NCBI RefSeq assembly: GCF_003010965.1 | Contig: NZ_PGGM01000003.1 | Coordinates: 558,001 to 622,000, forward strand | Length of the DNA: 64,000 bases | Reading direction: 5' to 3' | From: Phyllobacterium sophorae | GTDB lineage: Bacteria > Pseudomonadota > Alphaproteobacteria > Rhizobiales > Rhizobiaceae | In this document: positions 47,291 to 56,535 of the stretch, piece by piece | Layout of the letters: every line of letters begins with the position of its first letter | Position numbering within the stretch: the stretch's first letter is position 1 | Program-made: the position numbers and the translations under genes | The notes under the pieces: model-generated | Seen by the model: the letters and a program-made list of their open reading frames with translations, nothing else | Told to the model about the DNA's origin: nothing | Databases searched by the model: none

Positions 47291-48499
47291 CTAGATCCCC
47301 TGCCGGATGGACGGCGTGAGAGGTTGCACCATTTCGGCTTCCAGTAGCCGAAATGCCCTTTCCAGATCAGCCAGCAGGTCGTCGACGTGCTCCAATCCGA
47401 TACTGAAACGGACCAAAGGGCCCTGTTCAGTGATCCTGGTCGCCGTGCGAACCGGGGGCGGATCCATCACTGCCACGATGCTTTTCGTGCCACCCCAACT
47501 TGCACCGATGCTGAAGAACTCCAAGGACTCGATCACTGCAGCAACGTGCGAACGCGTCCACGGTTGTAAAATGACGGAGAACAAGCCCGAAGACCCGAGG
47601 AAATCGCGCTGCCATAGTTCGTGCCCCGGATGGGAGGGGAGTGCCGGGTGAAGGACGTTGACGACCTCGGGACGATCCCCAAGCCACCTTGCAACCGCCA
47701 AGGCATTCGCCTCGGACCGATCAAGCCGCACTGAAAGGGTCTCGATGCCGCGCAAGACAAGAGAGCAGTCTTCCGGTGAAACACCATAACCGAGATAACG
47801 CGACACATCCCGAAGGCGTCGGTACAGGACCTCATCGCGGACAGTCACAGACCCCATAAGCACGTCCGAATGACCGCCGAGGTACTTTGATATTGCACAG
47901 ATGGAAAAATCGATGCCCATATCGAGGGGTTTGAAGCGAAGTGGGGTTGCCCATGTATTGTCGGCAGCCACGCGTGAACCGTTTGCGCGCGCGGCGCTTA
48001 CAATCGCCGCCATATCTTGAATTTCCATCGTTGCCGAGCCCGGCGATTCAACCAGGACCAGCTTCACGCGGTCGTCTAGGAGTGCTCCGATCTCGCCGCC
48101 GATTAGCGGATCATAGTAGCCGACTTGAATTCCGAGAAATGACAGAAAGTTGTCGGACAGTGTCCTTACCGGGTCATACACACTGTCCGGTAGCAGCACC
48201 TGATCACCAGCTTTCGCCACCGCAAGAATTGTCAAGACAATGGCGGCAAGACCAGACGGCACTACGTGAGACGTAGCTCCATTTTCGAGCGACGCGATCC
48301 GAGCTTCGAGCGCCCTTGAAGTTGGCGTGCCATACAATCCGTAGGAGTAGCCGTCGTAGAAAAACTCACGCCGGCGTTGGTAGGCCTCGACTGTGGGGAA
48401 CACAACCGTAGACCCTCGGAAAACCGGAAACGATAAGCTTTGGAAGCCGGATGGCGCGGTGGCGTCATCTATCTGTAGGCATCTGGTGTCGTCGTGCAT
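47291..48499 (-). CDS. Cystathionine beta-lyase-like PLP enzyme
   Basis: 402 residues from the ATG at 48499 (GAGGG site). A Cys/Met metabolism PLP-dependent enzyme: SYGLYGTPTSRALEARIASLE, DNTWATPLRFKPLDMG and the PLP-lysine in SICAISKYLGGHSDVLMGS. Probably cleaves cystathionine or cystine, or a related thioether. Divergent from the LysR gene and followed by the amino-acid importer. Confidence 0.9.
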   Translation of the reverse strand: MHDDTRCLQIDDATAPSGFQSLSFPVFRGSTVVFPTVEAYQRRREFFYDGYSYGLYGTPTSRALEARIASLENGATSHVVPSGLAAIVLTILAVAKAGDQVLLPDSVYDPVRTLSDNFLSFLGIQVGYYDPLIGGEIGALLDDRVKLVLVESPGSATMEIQDMAAIVSAARANGSRVAADNTWATPLRFKPLDMGIDFSICAISKYLGGHSDVLMGSVTVRDEVLYRRLRDVSRYLGYGVSPEDCSLVLRGIETLSVRLDRSEANALAVARWLGDRPEVVNVLHPALPSHPGHELWQRDFLGSSGLFSVILQPWTRSHVAAVIESLEFFSIGASWGGTKSIVAVMDPPPVRTATRITEQGPLVRFSIGLEHVDDLLADLERAFRLLEAEMVQPLTPSIRQGI

Positions 48500-48573
48500 A
48501 TTGAAGTCCCTCGTCTGCTTCAGACAATAGACTTGTGATAGACACGCCACAAATGCATAGTGATGACCAAATC

Positions 48574-48595
48574 ATTCATCCTGGTTATAATGAAT
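48574..48595. promoter_or_regulatory. Candidate LysR operator
   Basis: Inverted repeat ATTCAT-N10-ATGAAT (48574-48579 and 48590-48595) immediately upstream of the LysR ATG and between the divergent genes. This fits the T-N11-A pattern used by LysR proteins; binding is inferred. Confidence 0.45.
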
Positions 48596-48599
48596 TGAC

Positions 48600-49529
48600 A
48601 TGAATCTTGCCCTGATTGAAATATTTAACGCAGTGATGAAAACGGGCTCCACCACAAGGGCCGCCACCCTGCTGGGAGTTTCACAGCCCGGGGTCAGTCG
48701 TGGCTTGAAGCGGCTCGAGGACACGACCAAACTTAAGCTGTTCGAACGATCCGGTCCTCGGCTGACGGCAACACCTGAAGCTCTCCTGCTATACCGCGAG
48801 GTCCAGGCGGCCCATGCTGGCCTGGACAGATTGCGGCAGGCGGTCGCGCGGATCCGTGAAGTGGGGACGGGTTCGCTGAAGGTCGCGAGTTCCGCGGCCC
48901 TTGGCCTCAGCTTCATGCCCCGGGTTATCGCCAAGTATCTGAAACGCCGACCTGCCGTGTCGATAACGTTCGAAATCTCTGGTTCGTCTGCAGTTCGGGA
49001 TTTGGTGGCAAGCGGCTTGTTCGATTTTGGGCTTTGTGCCGACGAAATCGATACAACCAATCTGGTCGCCGAGCCTTTCATCGAAAGTTATGGTGTATGT
49101 GTGTTTCGGAAAGGTCACGCCCTGGAGAGCAAGCGGATCGTAAGCCCGAGCGATCTCCATCAGGAACGCCTCATTTGCCTCTCCCCTGAGGACACAGCCC
49201 GAAAACAGCTCGACCGTCATATGGCTGCCGCAGGTGTTTCGCCCCGCATGATCGTGGAAACACAATTCTCCGCCACAGTCTGCCAACTGGCGCTCGAAGG
49301 CGCGGGGGTGGGCGTCGCCAACGTCCTCAGCTATGTCTCGGAAGGGTATGAAAAAGCAGGACTTATTGCCCGCCCCTTAGTTCCTACCGTCAACTTCGTG
49401 ACGCTGCAGATCGTGCCGCCTCAAAGGGCACGATCGAGACTCGTGGACGAGTTTGCAGCGGAACTGGTTCAGGAACGCGATAAGCTCCTGAAGGACTGCA
49501 GCCAATACCGTCCCGATAGAATGTTGTGA
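48600..49529 (+). CDS. LysR-family regulator
   Basis: 309 residues. HTH (about 3-60): LALIEIFNAVMKTGSTTRAA ... LLGVSQPGVSRGLKRLEDTT. The substrate-binding domain follows. The second position of the helix differs from OxyR, with no redox cysteines. Divergent from the cystathionine-lyase/importer operon, which it probably controls. Confidence 0.93.
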   Translation: MNLALIEIFNAVMKTGSTTRAATLLGVSQPGVSRGLKRLEDTTKLKLFERSGPRLTATPEALLLYREVQAAHAGLDRLRQAVARIREVGTGSLKVASSAALGLSFMPRVIAKYLKRRPAVSITFEISGSSAVRDLVASGLFDFGLCADEIDTTNLVAEPFIESYGVCVFRKGHALESKRIVSPSDLHQERLICLSPEDTARKQLDRHMAAAGVSPRMIVETQFSATVCQLALEGAGVGVANVLSYVSEGYEKAGLIARPLVPTVNFVTLQIVPPQRARSRLVDEFAAELVQERDKLLKDCSQYRPDRML

Positions 49530-49687
49530 TACAAAACTTCCCGATCAAGGTGGTAATTTATGCCATTGAATTCGTTCGAGCATGAAGCTGGCACGCCGCC
49601 AACGTTTGCCTCGTCTTCCTTTTGCCGGACACCGCTTTTACAGTCATTGCCGGAAGAACGGGAACCCTATCTTCTCTTGCCCGCTTA

Positions 49688-49819
49688 AGGAACGCAGTTG
49701 CTGTCGCCGCAGGTGTCGTCTACCCGATATTCGGGATCTTGCTTTCGCCGATGATCGCGGCAGCGGCGATGAGTGTATCTTCCGCCAACGCGCTACGCCT
49801 GAGTACTGTGAAATTGTAG
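49688..49819 (+). pseudogene. C-terminal fragment of a copper P-type ATPase
   Basis: The reading frame gives NAVAVAAGVVYPIFGILLSP, then MIAAAAMSVSSANALRLSTVKL. This is the conserved last membrane helices and tail of CopA-type P1B ATPases, with a short internal loss where SSVSVI normally lies. The rest of the gene is missing; upstream sequence in the same frame does not match. A relic of a copper-export gene beyond the copper cluster. Confidence 0.65.
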
Positions 49820-50062
49820 GCTGAGCGGGCTGGCATTGGTTGTATCGTGGCCGATGCGATTAGCGCGCCCACTGTGCGAAGGATCGTAGATAGAATGTAG
49901 GCGGTCTCTTTTCGCTAAAATTTGTTTCAGTTGGTTGGTGCGCGCCCGATTCTGTCCGGCAGTGGACAGAGTCGGAACCTTTCCATACTTCACGGTATTT
50001 AAATTATGCTGAGTTCCAGGTCAGCGGGCCTTGGATTTTTCCGATATTCAAGGCTGTGTATT

Positions 50063-50093
50063 GACGGTGGGACGTTATCTCACCGTCTTTTTT
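50063..50093 (+). terminator. Intrinsic terminator-like hairpin
   Basis: GACGGTG-N11-CACCGTC followed by TTTTTT. A weak to moderate signal on the plus strand, 240 bp past the ATPase remnant. The gene it serves is unclear, perhaps the lost one. Confidence 0.5.
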
Positions 50094-50258
50094 GGGCAGT
50101 GCCCGTTCCTGGAGGGGCATTGATCACTTTCAATGCCCACCGATTGGGTCTCGGCGGCTAAAAATGTTGAATGCGGCGAGATGCACCGCATATGTCGTCT
50201 CTTCTCGAGCGGCTCTGACTCGTTCTGCCTTGCCGTCTTCGCGGGAGGTCCCTTTGTT

Positions 50259-50290
50259 CGCCGGGTGCATCCGGTCGGATGCACCCGGCG
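50259..50290. repeat. Perfect 14-bp inverted repeat
   Basis: CGCCGGGTGCATCC, a GGTC loop, and the exact complement. No T-run follows. It lies 113 bp before the DUF465 start and could be a structured leader. The rest of 49820-50403 shows no gene. Confidence 0.6.
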
Positions 50291-50403
50291 ATGACCGCTT
50301 GAACCTCACTTCATCGTTCTTACATCAGAGACGGTGTCGTGTTTCAGCGGCACTTTCCGGAGGCCCCCGTTCAGATAGACAACGAGCAGAAGGAACGCAC
50401 CGT

Positions 50404-50583
50404 ATGTCCCTCGAAAAACACCTGATGTCACTTCGCACCAAACATCAGCAACTTGATCGCGCCGTCGCCTCACTTGAGGCCGCTCCATCGTCAGATAGCC
50501 TCGATATCGCACAGCTGAAAAAGGAAAAGCTTCAGCTCAAGGAAGAGATCGTCGACCTCGAGTCCAAAATTACCCATCACTGA
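50404..50583 (+). CDS. YdcH-family (DUF465) small protein
   Basis: 59 residues, MSLEKHLMSLRTKHQQLDRA to IAQLKKEKLQLKEEIVDLE, a single helical hairpin typical of DUF465. AAGGA site nine bases upstream. Family function unknown. Confidence 0.88.
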   Translation: MSLEKHLMSLRTKHQQLDRAVASLEAAPSSDSLDIAQLKKEKLQLKEEIVDLESKITHH

Positions 50584-51182
50584 AATACTTCGTGGGAACC
50601 CGGCAGTGCCTCGAGCTACGCGATGTTGGCTCGAGGCAGAAAATGGGATGCTGACGTACGAGGCAAGCCAATATTGTGCAGTCTTAAAGTTGACTACACT
50701 TGACGTGCAGGCTTTCCATGACCCCATGAAAATGATCCGTTGGTCGGGCCGTACGCCATCACCTCACTTGATGAGGCGAGTGCCTATTGGCCTTCCTGAT
50801 ATTGGGAGGTCGCTATCGGGAATGCTGCACCCTCGGCGCTTCTCACAAGCAAGCGCCCGAGAAGTCTTGGCGCTGTCCCCGCACCAGTCGCTTTGGGCCC
50901 GCCTTCTGCCCTTTTGTTCTCGCGGCCGTCGTATATGTCACCCAGCAGGGATTCTGCTATGGTCGGTCCCGTACGGGATTTGCACGACGGCCCGACTTCC
51001 CGTTCACATCTGTCGTATTGAAGCCATTCCTTTGGGGCTCACTAACGTTCATAATGAATTTTAAGGATTAACTCATGACCCAAATTGAATATGACTGTAT
51101 GCATTTGATCTTGCCAGCCCTCGGGGATTTGCCGACGGGAATAGCCGGGACTCCCGTACGACTCCAACGACGATGATCAAAA
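50584..51182. other. Gap between DUF465 and phasin genes
   Basis: About 600 bp without a supportable gene. A plus-strand stretch near 50750-50800 (YAITSLDEASAYW, needs a frame shift) loosely resembles the start of DUF982 proteins and may be a faint relic; not reliable. Confidence 0.3.
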
Positions 51183-51638
51183 TTAAATGACCTTGACGTC
51201 CTTGATTGCCTTCTCGACAGCCGACTTGACCGGTGCGGAGATTTCTTCAACGGCCTTGGTGGCAACAGCCTGGAATTCCTTGGCCTGACCGGAGATGGCT
51301 TCTGCCTGCTTGCGTACGAATGCGCTCTGCAGTTCGATTACTTCACCGAAAGACTTCACGCCAATCAGGGCTTCGATATGCGCGAAGCTGGCTTCCGTGT
51401 TGGCGCGCAGTGCAGCCAATGCCTTCAGGGAAAGAGCAGCGGTGTTGGACTGGGCGGTCTCGAAAGTGGTTTCAAGCGTCTTCTGTGCAGCTTCGGCCTG
51501 ATCCTTGATCTTGGCATAAGCTTCCTTGGACTGCGCAACGCCCTTTTCGGTGAATTCGCGAACCTGGTCGGTTACAGCGGTGGCATCGAAAGCAGGGATC
51601 GAGAAAGCATCGGCAGTCTGTTTGGTGGTCTTGCTCAT
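51183..51638 (-). CDS. Phasin-family protein
   Basis: 151 residues, amphipathic helices over most of the length: REFTEKGVAQSKEAYAKIKD, TLETTFETAQSNTAALSLKA and FGEVIELQSAFVRKQAEAIS match the phasin family that coats polyhydroxyalkanoate granules. A GGAGGA site precedes the ATG. Upstream two TGC-N3-GCA motifs suggest control by PhaR. Confidence 0.92.
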   Translation of the reverse strand: MSKTTKQTADAFSIPAFDATAVTDQVREFTEKGVAQSKEAYAKIKDQAEAAQKTLETTFETAQSNTAALSLKALAALRANTEASFAHIEALIGVKSFGEVIELQSAFVRKQAEAISGQAKEFQAVATKAVEEISAPVKSAVEKAIKDVKVI

Positions 51639-51720
51639 TGTAAAATCCTCCTATGACGCAGCCAGTATTTACTGGTGCCTTGGTCATCCTCACGGTTGAA
51701 TAGGGTAACTAAGTTTGTTG

Positions 51721-51748
51721 TGCATAGCAATAAATGTTTTGCATTGCA
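51721..51748. promoter_or_regulatory. Candidate PhaR sites upstream of the phasin gene
   Basis: TGCATAGCA (51721-51729) and TGCATTGCA (51740-51748), both TGC-N3-GCA, with starts 19 bp apart. Alphaproteobacterial PhaR repressors bind CTGC-N3-GCAG-type sites at phasin promoters. The rest of 51639-52015 is AT-rich and without a gene. Confidence 0.45.
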
Positions 51749-52015
51749 CAATAAATAACGGATGTTTATTTAACATCGCGATGTTCTATGATCCGCTGAC
51801 TCACCACGAAGGCTCGAACGAAGTATTTATTCCCTAATCCAGGGAGACCAAGCCTCACTGGGAACAATTATTGCTCAAACAGGTTGTGTAGCTGTCGAGG
51901 CCGCGGGGCGAATCACACGCCTCGCGATCACGGCTCCGGACGTTCATGCGCAATGTGAAGAACCGGGCCTCATCGGGTTTGGGGCTCACCCAAGCATAAT
52001 CATGGGAGACAAAAT

Positions 52016-52522
52016 ATGACCGACAAATCGACGTTCACACCCGAGGAATGGAAACACATTCTCGGAGGCGTCATGCTCGCCGGCATGGCCGTGACCATGG
52101 CCGACCAGAGCGGGTTATGGGGCATGCTGAAAGAAAGCATGGCAAGTACCAGCGCCGTACTCAATACGCGCACCGAACCCGATTCAAATGGTCTGGTTCA
52201 AGCTGTCATAGCCGACTTTCAGACATCGGAGGGCCGCACCGCGGCGCGTGAAGAGATCAAAAGCGTGCTTGCAGGCGCCACGTCGTCACCTGAGGCGCAG
52301 GCCAAGGCCGTTGATGCCTTGAAGAAGGTGGCCACCTTGCTGGACACCAAGGCATCTGCCGACGCTCAAGCGTTCAAATCATGGCTTCAGGCGATCGGCC
52401 AGCGCACGGCGGATGCTGCGAACGAGGGCGGGTTCCTTGGTTTCGGCGGTGTGGCGGTGAGCGATGCAGAAAAAGCAGCTCTTGATCAGATCGCCCAAGC
52501 GCTGAACCCATCGGTGGCCTGA
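52016..52522 (+). CDS. Protein of unknown function
   Basis: 168 residues. A hydrophobic N-terminal part (EWKHILGGVMLAGMAVTMAD), then Ala-rich helices and GGFLGFGGVAVSDAEKAALDQ. Start with GGGAGA upstream. Similar unnamed proteins occur in Rhizobiaceae. Divergent from the phasin, so a granule link is possible but unproven. Confidence 0.7.
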   Translation: MTDKSTFTPEEWKHILGGVMLAGMAVTMADQSGLWGMLKESMASTSAVLNTRTEPDSNGLVQAVIADFQTSEGRTAAREEIKSVLAGATSSPEAQAKAVDALKKVATLLDTKASADAQAFKSWLQAIGQRTADAANEGGFLGFGGVAVSDAEKAALDQIAQALNPSVA

Positions 52523-53108
52523 AAAGTGGCCATCAATATCTAAAGGGCGTCACCTTGCCAGGACAGGTATCAGCAGGCCAACCATTTCAAGGCACAGCGT
52601 CATGATCGATTCCGATGTGACCCTCGGTTGGTGCCACTGGTACTTTCCTGGCCGTTCCAATTCGCCAGGTTGACCACCTCACTGGTCGTGGCCCGGGGGT
52701 TGTTACCCATACTGATTTCCGCCCCGGGGTCGTAGGTGCCGGCGGCCGAGGGGGCAAGCTCGGCCATGGTGACAACGAGTGCTTCTTGCGCGGCGACTGT
52801 TTCAGCTAAACCGTCGATTAACGCTGTTGGCTCCCGGCATCGATTCTATCCAGCGATGGCTGCGGCATAGATAAAGTCTCCTGGTGCGCGGACATCAGGA
52901 CGCACACATCCCGCCTCAATGCGCTTATTGTTCCATTTGGTCATCGCTGTTTGCGCCCGCTGATCGCCGCGAACAGGACGCGCATGCCGTTGGATTGCAG
53001 AAGTGCAAGGTAGGGCATCTCCCTTGCTGACATGGCACTGGAACGAGGTGTCCAACAATCGCAAAGCCAGCTATAGTTGCGCCATCGGCGCACTCAGGGG
53101 GAATGGGC
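52523..53108. other. Gap with a coding-like relic
   Basis: About 586 bp. The minus-strand frame 52600-52767 (55 codons from the ATG) reads MAELAPSAAGTYDPGAEISM and continues NLANWNGQESTSGTNRGSHR, looking like genuine but unassigned protein sequence, and its frame is open farther upstream to about 52850. Probably a gene fragment. The opposite strand has no recognised gene. Confidence 0.25.
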
Positions 53109-54698
53109 ATGACCGACACATTTGACCGAGCCACCAAGCGTATCCGCTTCTTTAGCCTCCAAGCTCTTTTGTTTACGGCCATGCTGACGGGAACCACCCC
53201 GCCCGCCGCACACGCGCAATCCTTCGAGCATGCGACAAAAGACAAGGTAATCACTGCCCTCCCTGCGCTGGAGAAGTTGGCCCAAGGCATCGTGGGTGGC
53301 GACAGAGTCCCGGGCCTGTCGATCGCTATCATCTATCAGGATGAGGTGGTATACTTGAAAGGTTTCGGCGTCAGGGAAGAGGGCAAGGGCGAGCCGGTCG
53401 ACGCCGATACGGTGTTCCAGCTTGCCTCGTTCTCCAAACCGATTGCCTCGACCGTCGCGGCGGCGATTGTGAGCGAAGGAATGGCGAGTTGGGATTCGAG
53501 GATGGCCGACATTGACCCATCCTTTCAGCTCTACGAGGCCTATCCGACAACCCAGGTGACCGTACGCGATCTCTTCTCTCACCGCAGCGGCCTACCTGGA
53601 AGCGCGGGCAACGAACTTGAGGAGCTCGGTTACGACCGCGACGCGATTCTTCAACGGCTCCGCCAGGTCAAGCCGTCGAGTAGCTTTCGATCGGGCTACT
53701 CCTACAGCAATTTCGGCCTTACCGCGGGCGCGGTCGCTGTCGCCAAGGCTTTCGGTATGAGCTGGGAGGATGCAGCCGATGCGAAGCTCTACAAGCCACT
53801 TGGAATGTCATCAACCAGCTCGCGCTACGCCGACTTTCTGACGCGCACTAACCGCGCCACCCTCCACGCCCAGCTCGACGGCAAATGGCGAGCCCTTGCC
53901 AAGCGCGATCCCGACGCGCAGTCACCTGCTGGCGGCGTGAGCTCCAACGCCCGCGATCTAGCTCAATGGATGCGGCTTCAGCTTGGCAACGGCAAATACA
54001 ACGGCAAGCAACTGATCAAGGAAGATGCGATCGGCTCAACGCATGTGCCCCTCATGCCGCTCGGCAAGAACCCCGTCAGCGGGACGCCGGTCTTCTACGG
54101 TCTCGGCTGGAATGTTGATTACGGCAAATATGGGGAAGTCTGGGGCCATGCCGGCGCCTTCAGCGTTGGCGCACGCACTGTGGTCAGTCTCCTTCCATCC
54201 GAGAGCCTCGGCATCGTCGTACTCTCGAATGGGTTCCCGACCGGCGTTCCAGATGGCCTTGCCAATGCGTTCTTCGACCTGGTCATGACGGGAAAAACCT
54301 CCCGCGATTGGGTCGCTGATTGGGACCAGATCTATGCAGGGCTGTTCGGGCCCGCCGTAGAGACGGCTGTAGCCCGCTACGGCACGCCACCCGCCTCACA
54401 ATTGCCGGCGCTGCCACTTTCGGCCTACACCGGCACCTATGGCAACCCCTACATCGGCAGGGCCGTCATTACCGAAAAGGACGGCGCGTTGGAAATCCGG
54501 CTCGGACCGGAAGGCAAGGCAGTGTTCCAGCTCAGCCATTTTGACCGGGACCTCTTTACCTACCGCCCGTACGCGGAGATGCCAACGATGCCGTTTGTTG
54601 TGAGCTTCGCGATTGGATCAGACCAAAAGGCGACCGAAATCACGCTCGATGATTTGAACGACCTTGGACTGGGGTTACTGAAGCGCACTGGGAACTGA
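53109..54698 (+). CDS. Serine hydrolase, class C beta-lactamase/esterase family
   Basis: 529 residues. The ATG at 53109 is preferred over 53103 because the AGGGGG site is seven bases before it. Signal peptide about 1-36, ending AHAQ. The serine triad motifs are SFSK (about 107-110), YSN (about 199-201) and HAG in WGHAGAF. A C-terminal extension (about 410-529) matches the DUF3471-type domain. Probable periplasmic hydrolase; a true beta-lactamase role is unproven. Confidence 0.92.
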   Translation: MTDTFDRATKRIRFFSLQALLFTAMLTGTTPPAAHAQSFEHATKDKVITALPALEKLAQGIVGGDRVPGLSIAIIYQDEVVYLKGFGVREEGKGEPVDADTVFQLASFSKPIASTVAAAIVSEGMASWDSRMADIDPSFQLYEAYPTTQVTVRDLFSHRSGLPGSAGNELEELGYDRDAILQRLRQVKPSSSFRSGYSYSNFGLTAGAVAVAKAFGMSWEDAADAKLYKPLGMSSTSSRYADFLTRTNRATLHAQLDGKWRALAKRDPDAQSPAGGVSSNARDLAQWMRLQLGNGKYNGKQLIKEDAIGSTHVPLMPLGKNPVSGTPVFYGLGWNVDYGKYGEVWGHAGAFSVGARTVVSLLPSESLGIVVLSNGFPTGVPDGLANAFFDLVMTGKTSRDWVADWDQIYAGLFGPAVETAVARYGTPPASQLPALPLSAYTGTYGNPYIGRAVITEKDGALEIRLGPEGKAVFQLSHFDRDLFTYRPYAEMPTMPFVVSFAIGSDQKATEITLDDLNDLGLGLLKRTGN

Positions 54699-54920
54699 GC
54701 ACCGCAGCAACTGGCTCACTTCCTCAGGATGCGCGGCCATGAGGTCGCTCGACAGATGATCGACCGAGTTTCGCCAGCCGACTGACCCAGCTTCAAGTCC
54801 GTCGTCGGTCTGCCGGCAAAAGCCATTGTTCGGGTCGCCGCAGAATTGATGAGACTGCAATCCGGTAGACGTTGATTTTGTTGTGTTGCCAATCATATAA
54901 GTCTGTGCTTATGTATTTGC

Positions 54921-55235
54921 ATGAACGAATCAGAACTTTTCAAGGCGCTGGCTGATCCGACAAGGCGCGCTGTGTTCGAGCGGCTGGCCGATGGGGAGAT
55001 GAACGCCACGGACTTGCGGCAAGGGTTTGACTTGTCGCAGCCAGCCATGTCGCAGCATCTGGCTGTTCTACGGACGGCTGGACTGATCGCGGAACAGAAA
55101 TACGGCAGAAATGTCCTCTATCGGATCAATCCCGATGGCGTGGCGCGAATCCATCAATGGCTTAGCCGCTATAACGCGTTCTGGCCAAGCCGCGTGGACG
55201 ACCTGAAGCAACTTCTTAAGGAGATGGATCAATGA
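54921..55235 (+). CDS. ArsR-family regulator
   Basis: 104 residues. Winged helix (about 5-80) with FKALADPTRRAVFERLADGE and DLSQPAMSQHLAVLRTAGLI. No metal-binding CxC pair. It overlaps the SRPBCC gene by four bases (ATGA), the common ArsR-AHSA1 pair. Confidence 0.92.
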   Translation: MNESELFKALADPTRRAVFERLADGEMNATDLRQGFDLSQPAMSQHLAVLRTAGLIAEQKYGRNVLYRINPDGVARIHQWLSRYNAFWPSRVDDLKQLLKEMDQ

Positions 55236-55588
55236 TACGCAAGTCCGACGCGAGCATAAACCTCACCTATGAATTGGATGCTGCTCCATCTAGAGTATGG
55301 CGGGCTTTGACCGAGCCGGAATACGTGTCGCAATGGCTCAAAAGACCCGCCGGCAAGAACAAGGTTCCGCAGGAAAATGCGCTGGTGCCATCCTTCGAAT
55401 TGCGCCTGATCTCAGCCGATCCAGATTCCCGCGTGCGCTACAGCATCAAGGATAATGATGCCGTTAGTGTTGTGACATTCCAGATCCGAGCAAATGCCAG
55501 CGGTGGCACGACCTTCAGCATTGTGCATGAACTTGCGATGAGCGCAGCCAACAGTAACTGGCAAATTCCGCTGCGCGCAGCAGCCTAA
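55232..55588 (+). CDS. SRPBCC (AHSA1-like) protein, C-terminally short
   Basis: 118 residues. N-terminal [29 protein letters not shown] matches the AHSA1 helix-grip fold. The family is about 140-160 residues long; this one stops at [16 protein letters not shown], where the long C-terminal helix would be, so it is probably truncated. Translationally coupled to the ArsR gene. Confidence 0.75.
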   Translation: MIRKSDASINLTYELDAAPSRVWRALTEPEYVSQWLKRPAGKNKVPQENALVPSFELRLISADPDSRVRYSIKDNDAVSVVTFQIRANASGGTTFSIVHELAMSAANSNWQIPLRAAA

Positions 55589-55622
55589 AGACTATTTTGA
55601 AGACCCCGAAAGGAGCTCGCCC

Positions 55623-56255
55623 ATGCGCGACATGATGCAACTCGTCCCTATGGTAGTGGAACAATCAAGCCGCGGCGAACGATCATTCGATATTTACTCG
55701 CGCTTGCTACGCGAACGTATCGTGTTCCTGAACGGCCAAGTCGAGGACGCAATGGCAGCACTCATCTGCGCGCAATTGCTGTTTTTGGAATCGGAAGGCC
55801 CCACAAAGCCGGTTTCAATGTACATAAACTCCCCCGGTGGTGTTATCACCAGTGGTTTGGCGATCTATGACACGATGCAGTTCATTACATGCCCGGTCGC
55901 AACATTGTGCATGGGTACGGCGCGGTCAATGGGTTCTTTCCTGCTGATGGCCGGTGAACCCGGTCAGCGCGCTGCGCTGGTAAATTCAAGTATTCATGTG
56001 CATCAACCGCTCGGCGGGTTTCAGGGACAGGCCTCCGACATTTTCATCCATGCGGAAGAAATGCGGCAAACCAAGCACCGAATGATCAGCCTCTACGCGC
56101 AGCATTGCGGACGCTCGTTCGAGGATGTGGAAAAGACATTGGATCGCGATCACTTCATGACCGCGGAGGAAGCCAGGGAATGGGGCCTTGTTGACACAGT
56201 TCTATCAAAGCGAGCCGGGATGGAACTCCCCTCTACCAGCACACCCTTTGATTGA
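55623..56255 (+). CDS. clpP: ClpP-like ATP-dependent protease subunit (paralogue)
   Basis: 210 residues with a good GGAGC site. The catalytic residues are Ser102 (ARSMGSF), His127 (VHQPLGG) and Asp176 (DRDHFM). The motif [11 protein letters not shown] differs from the usual GQAASMG of the main enzyme, while the handle region is intact. No clpX gene is adjacent, so this is a second copy with perhaps specialised partners. Confidence 0.9.
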   Translation: MRDMMQLVPMVVEQSSRGERSFDIYSRLLRERIVFLNGQVEDAMAALICAQLLFLESEGPTKPVSMYINSPGGVITSGLAIYDTMQFITCPVATLCMGTARSMGSFLLMAGEPGQRAALVNSSIHVHQPLGGFQGQASDIFIHAEEMRQTKHRMISLYAQHCGRSFEDVEKTLDRDHFMTAEEAREWGLVDTVLSKRAGMELPSTSTPFD

Positions 56256-56535
56256 TTCCCACCGGATGCGCCAATAGGGGTATTCAGACTTGCTAGCAAC
56301 TGAATCCGTCCCCAAGTTCACTGTTCAATTAGCAGGTTGCATCGGCCTGTTCTTTCGATGAAAGCGCCTCAGAACTGTACAATGCGAGCAGGCAGGCAAC
56401 AGCATCCGATGCCCCAACTGCCTGCCAATCGACTATCACGCTTGGAGATCGACCTGATGTCGCTTATAGACCAGCCGACCAGAGGCGATGATTCGATGGT
56501 CAGAAGCACAGGTTCGTAGGGAACAAGAGGCTGTG

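Noticed and set aside
50750-50800. Possible DUF982 relic (YAITSLDEASAYW)
   Set aside because: Resemblance is only about a dozen residues and needs an assumed frame shift, so it is noted in the gap entry and not called as a pseudogene.
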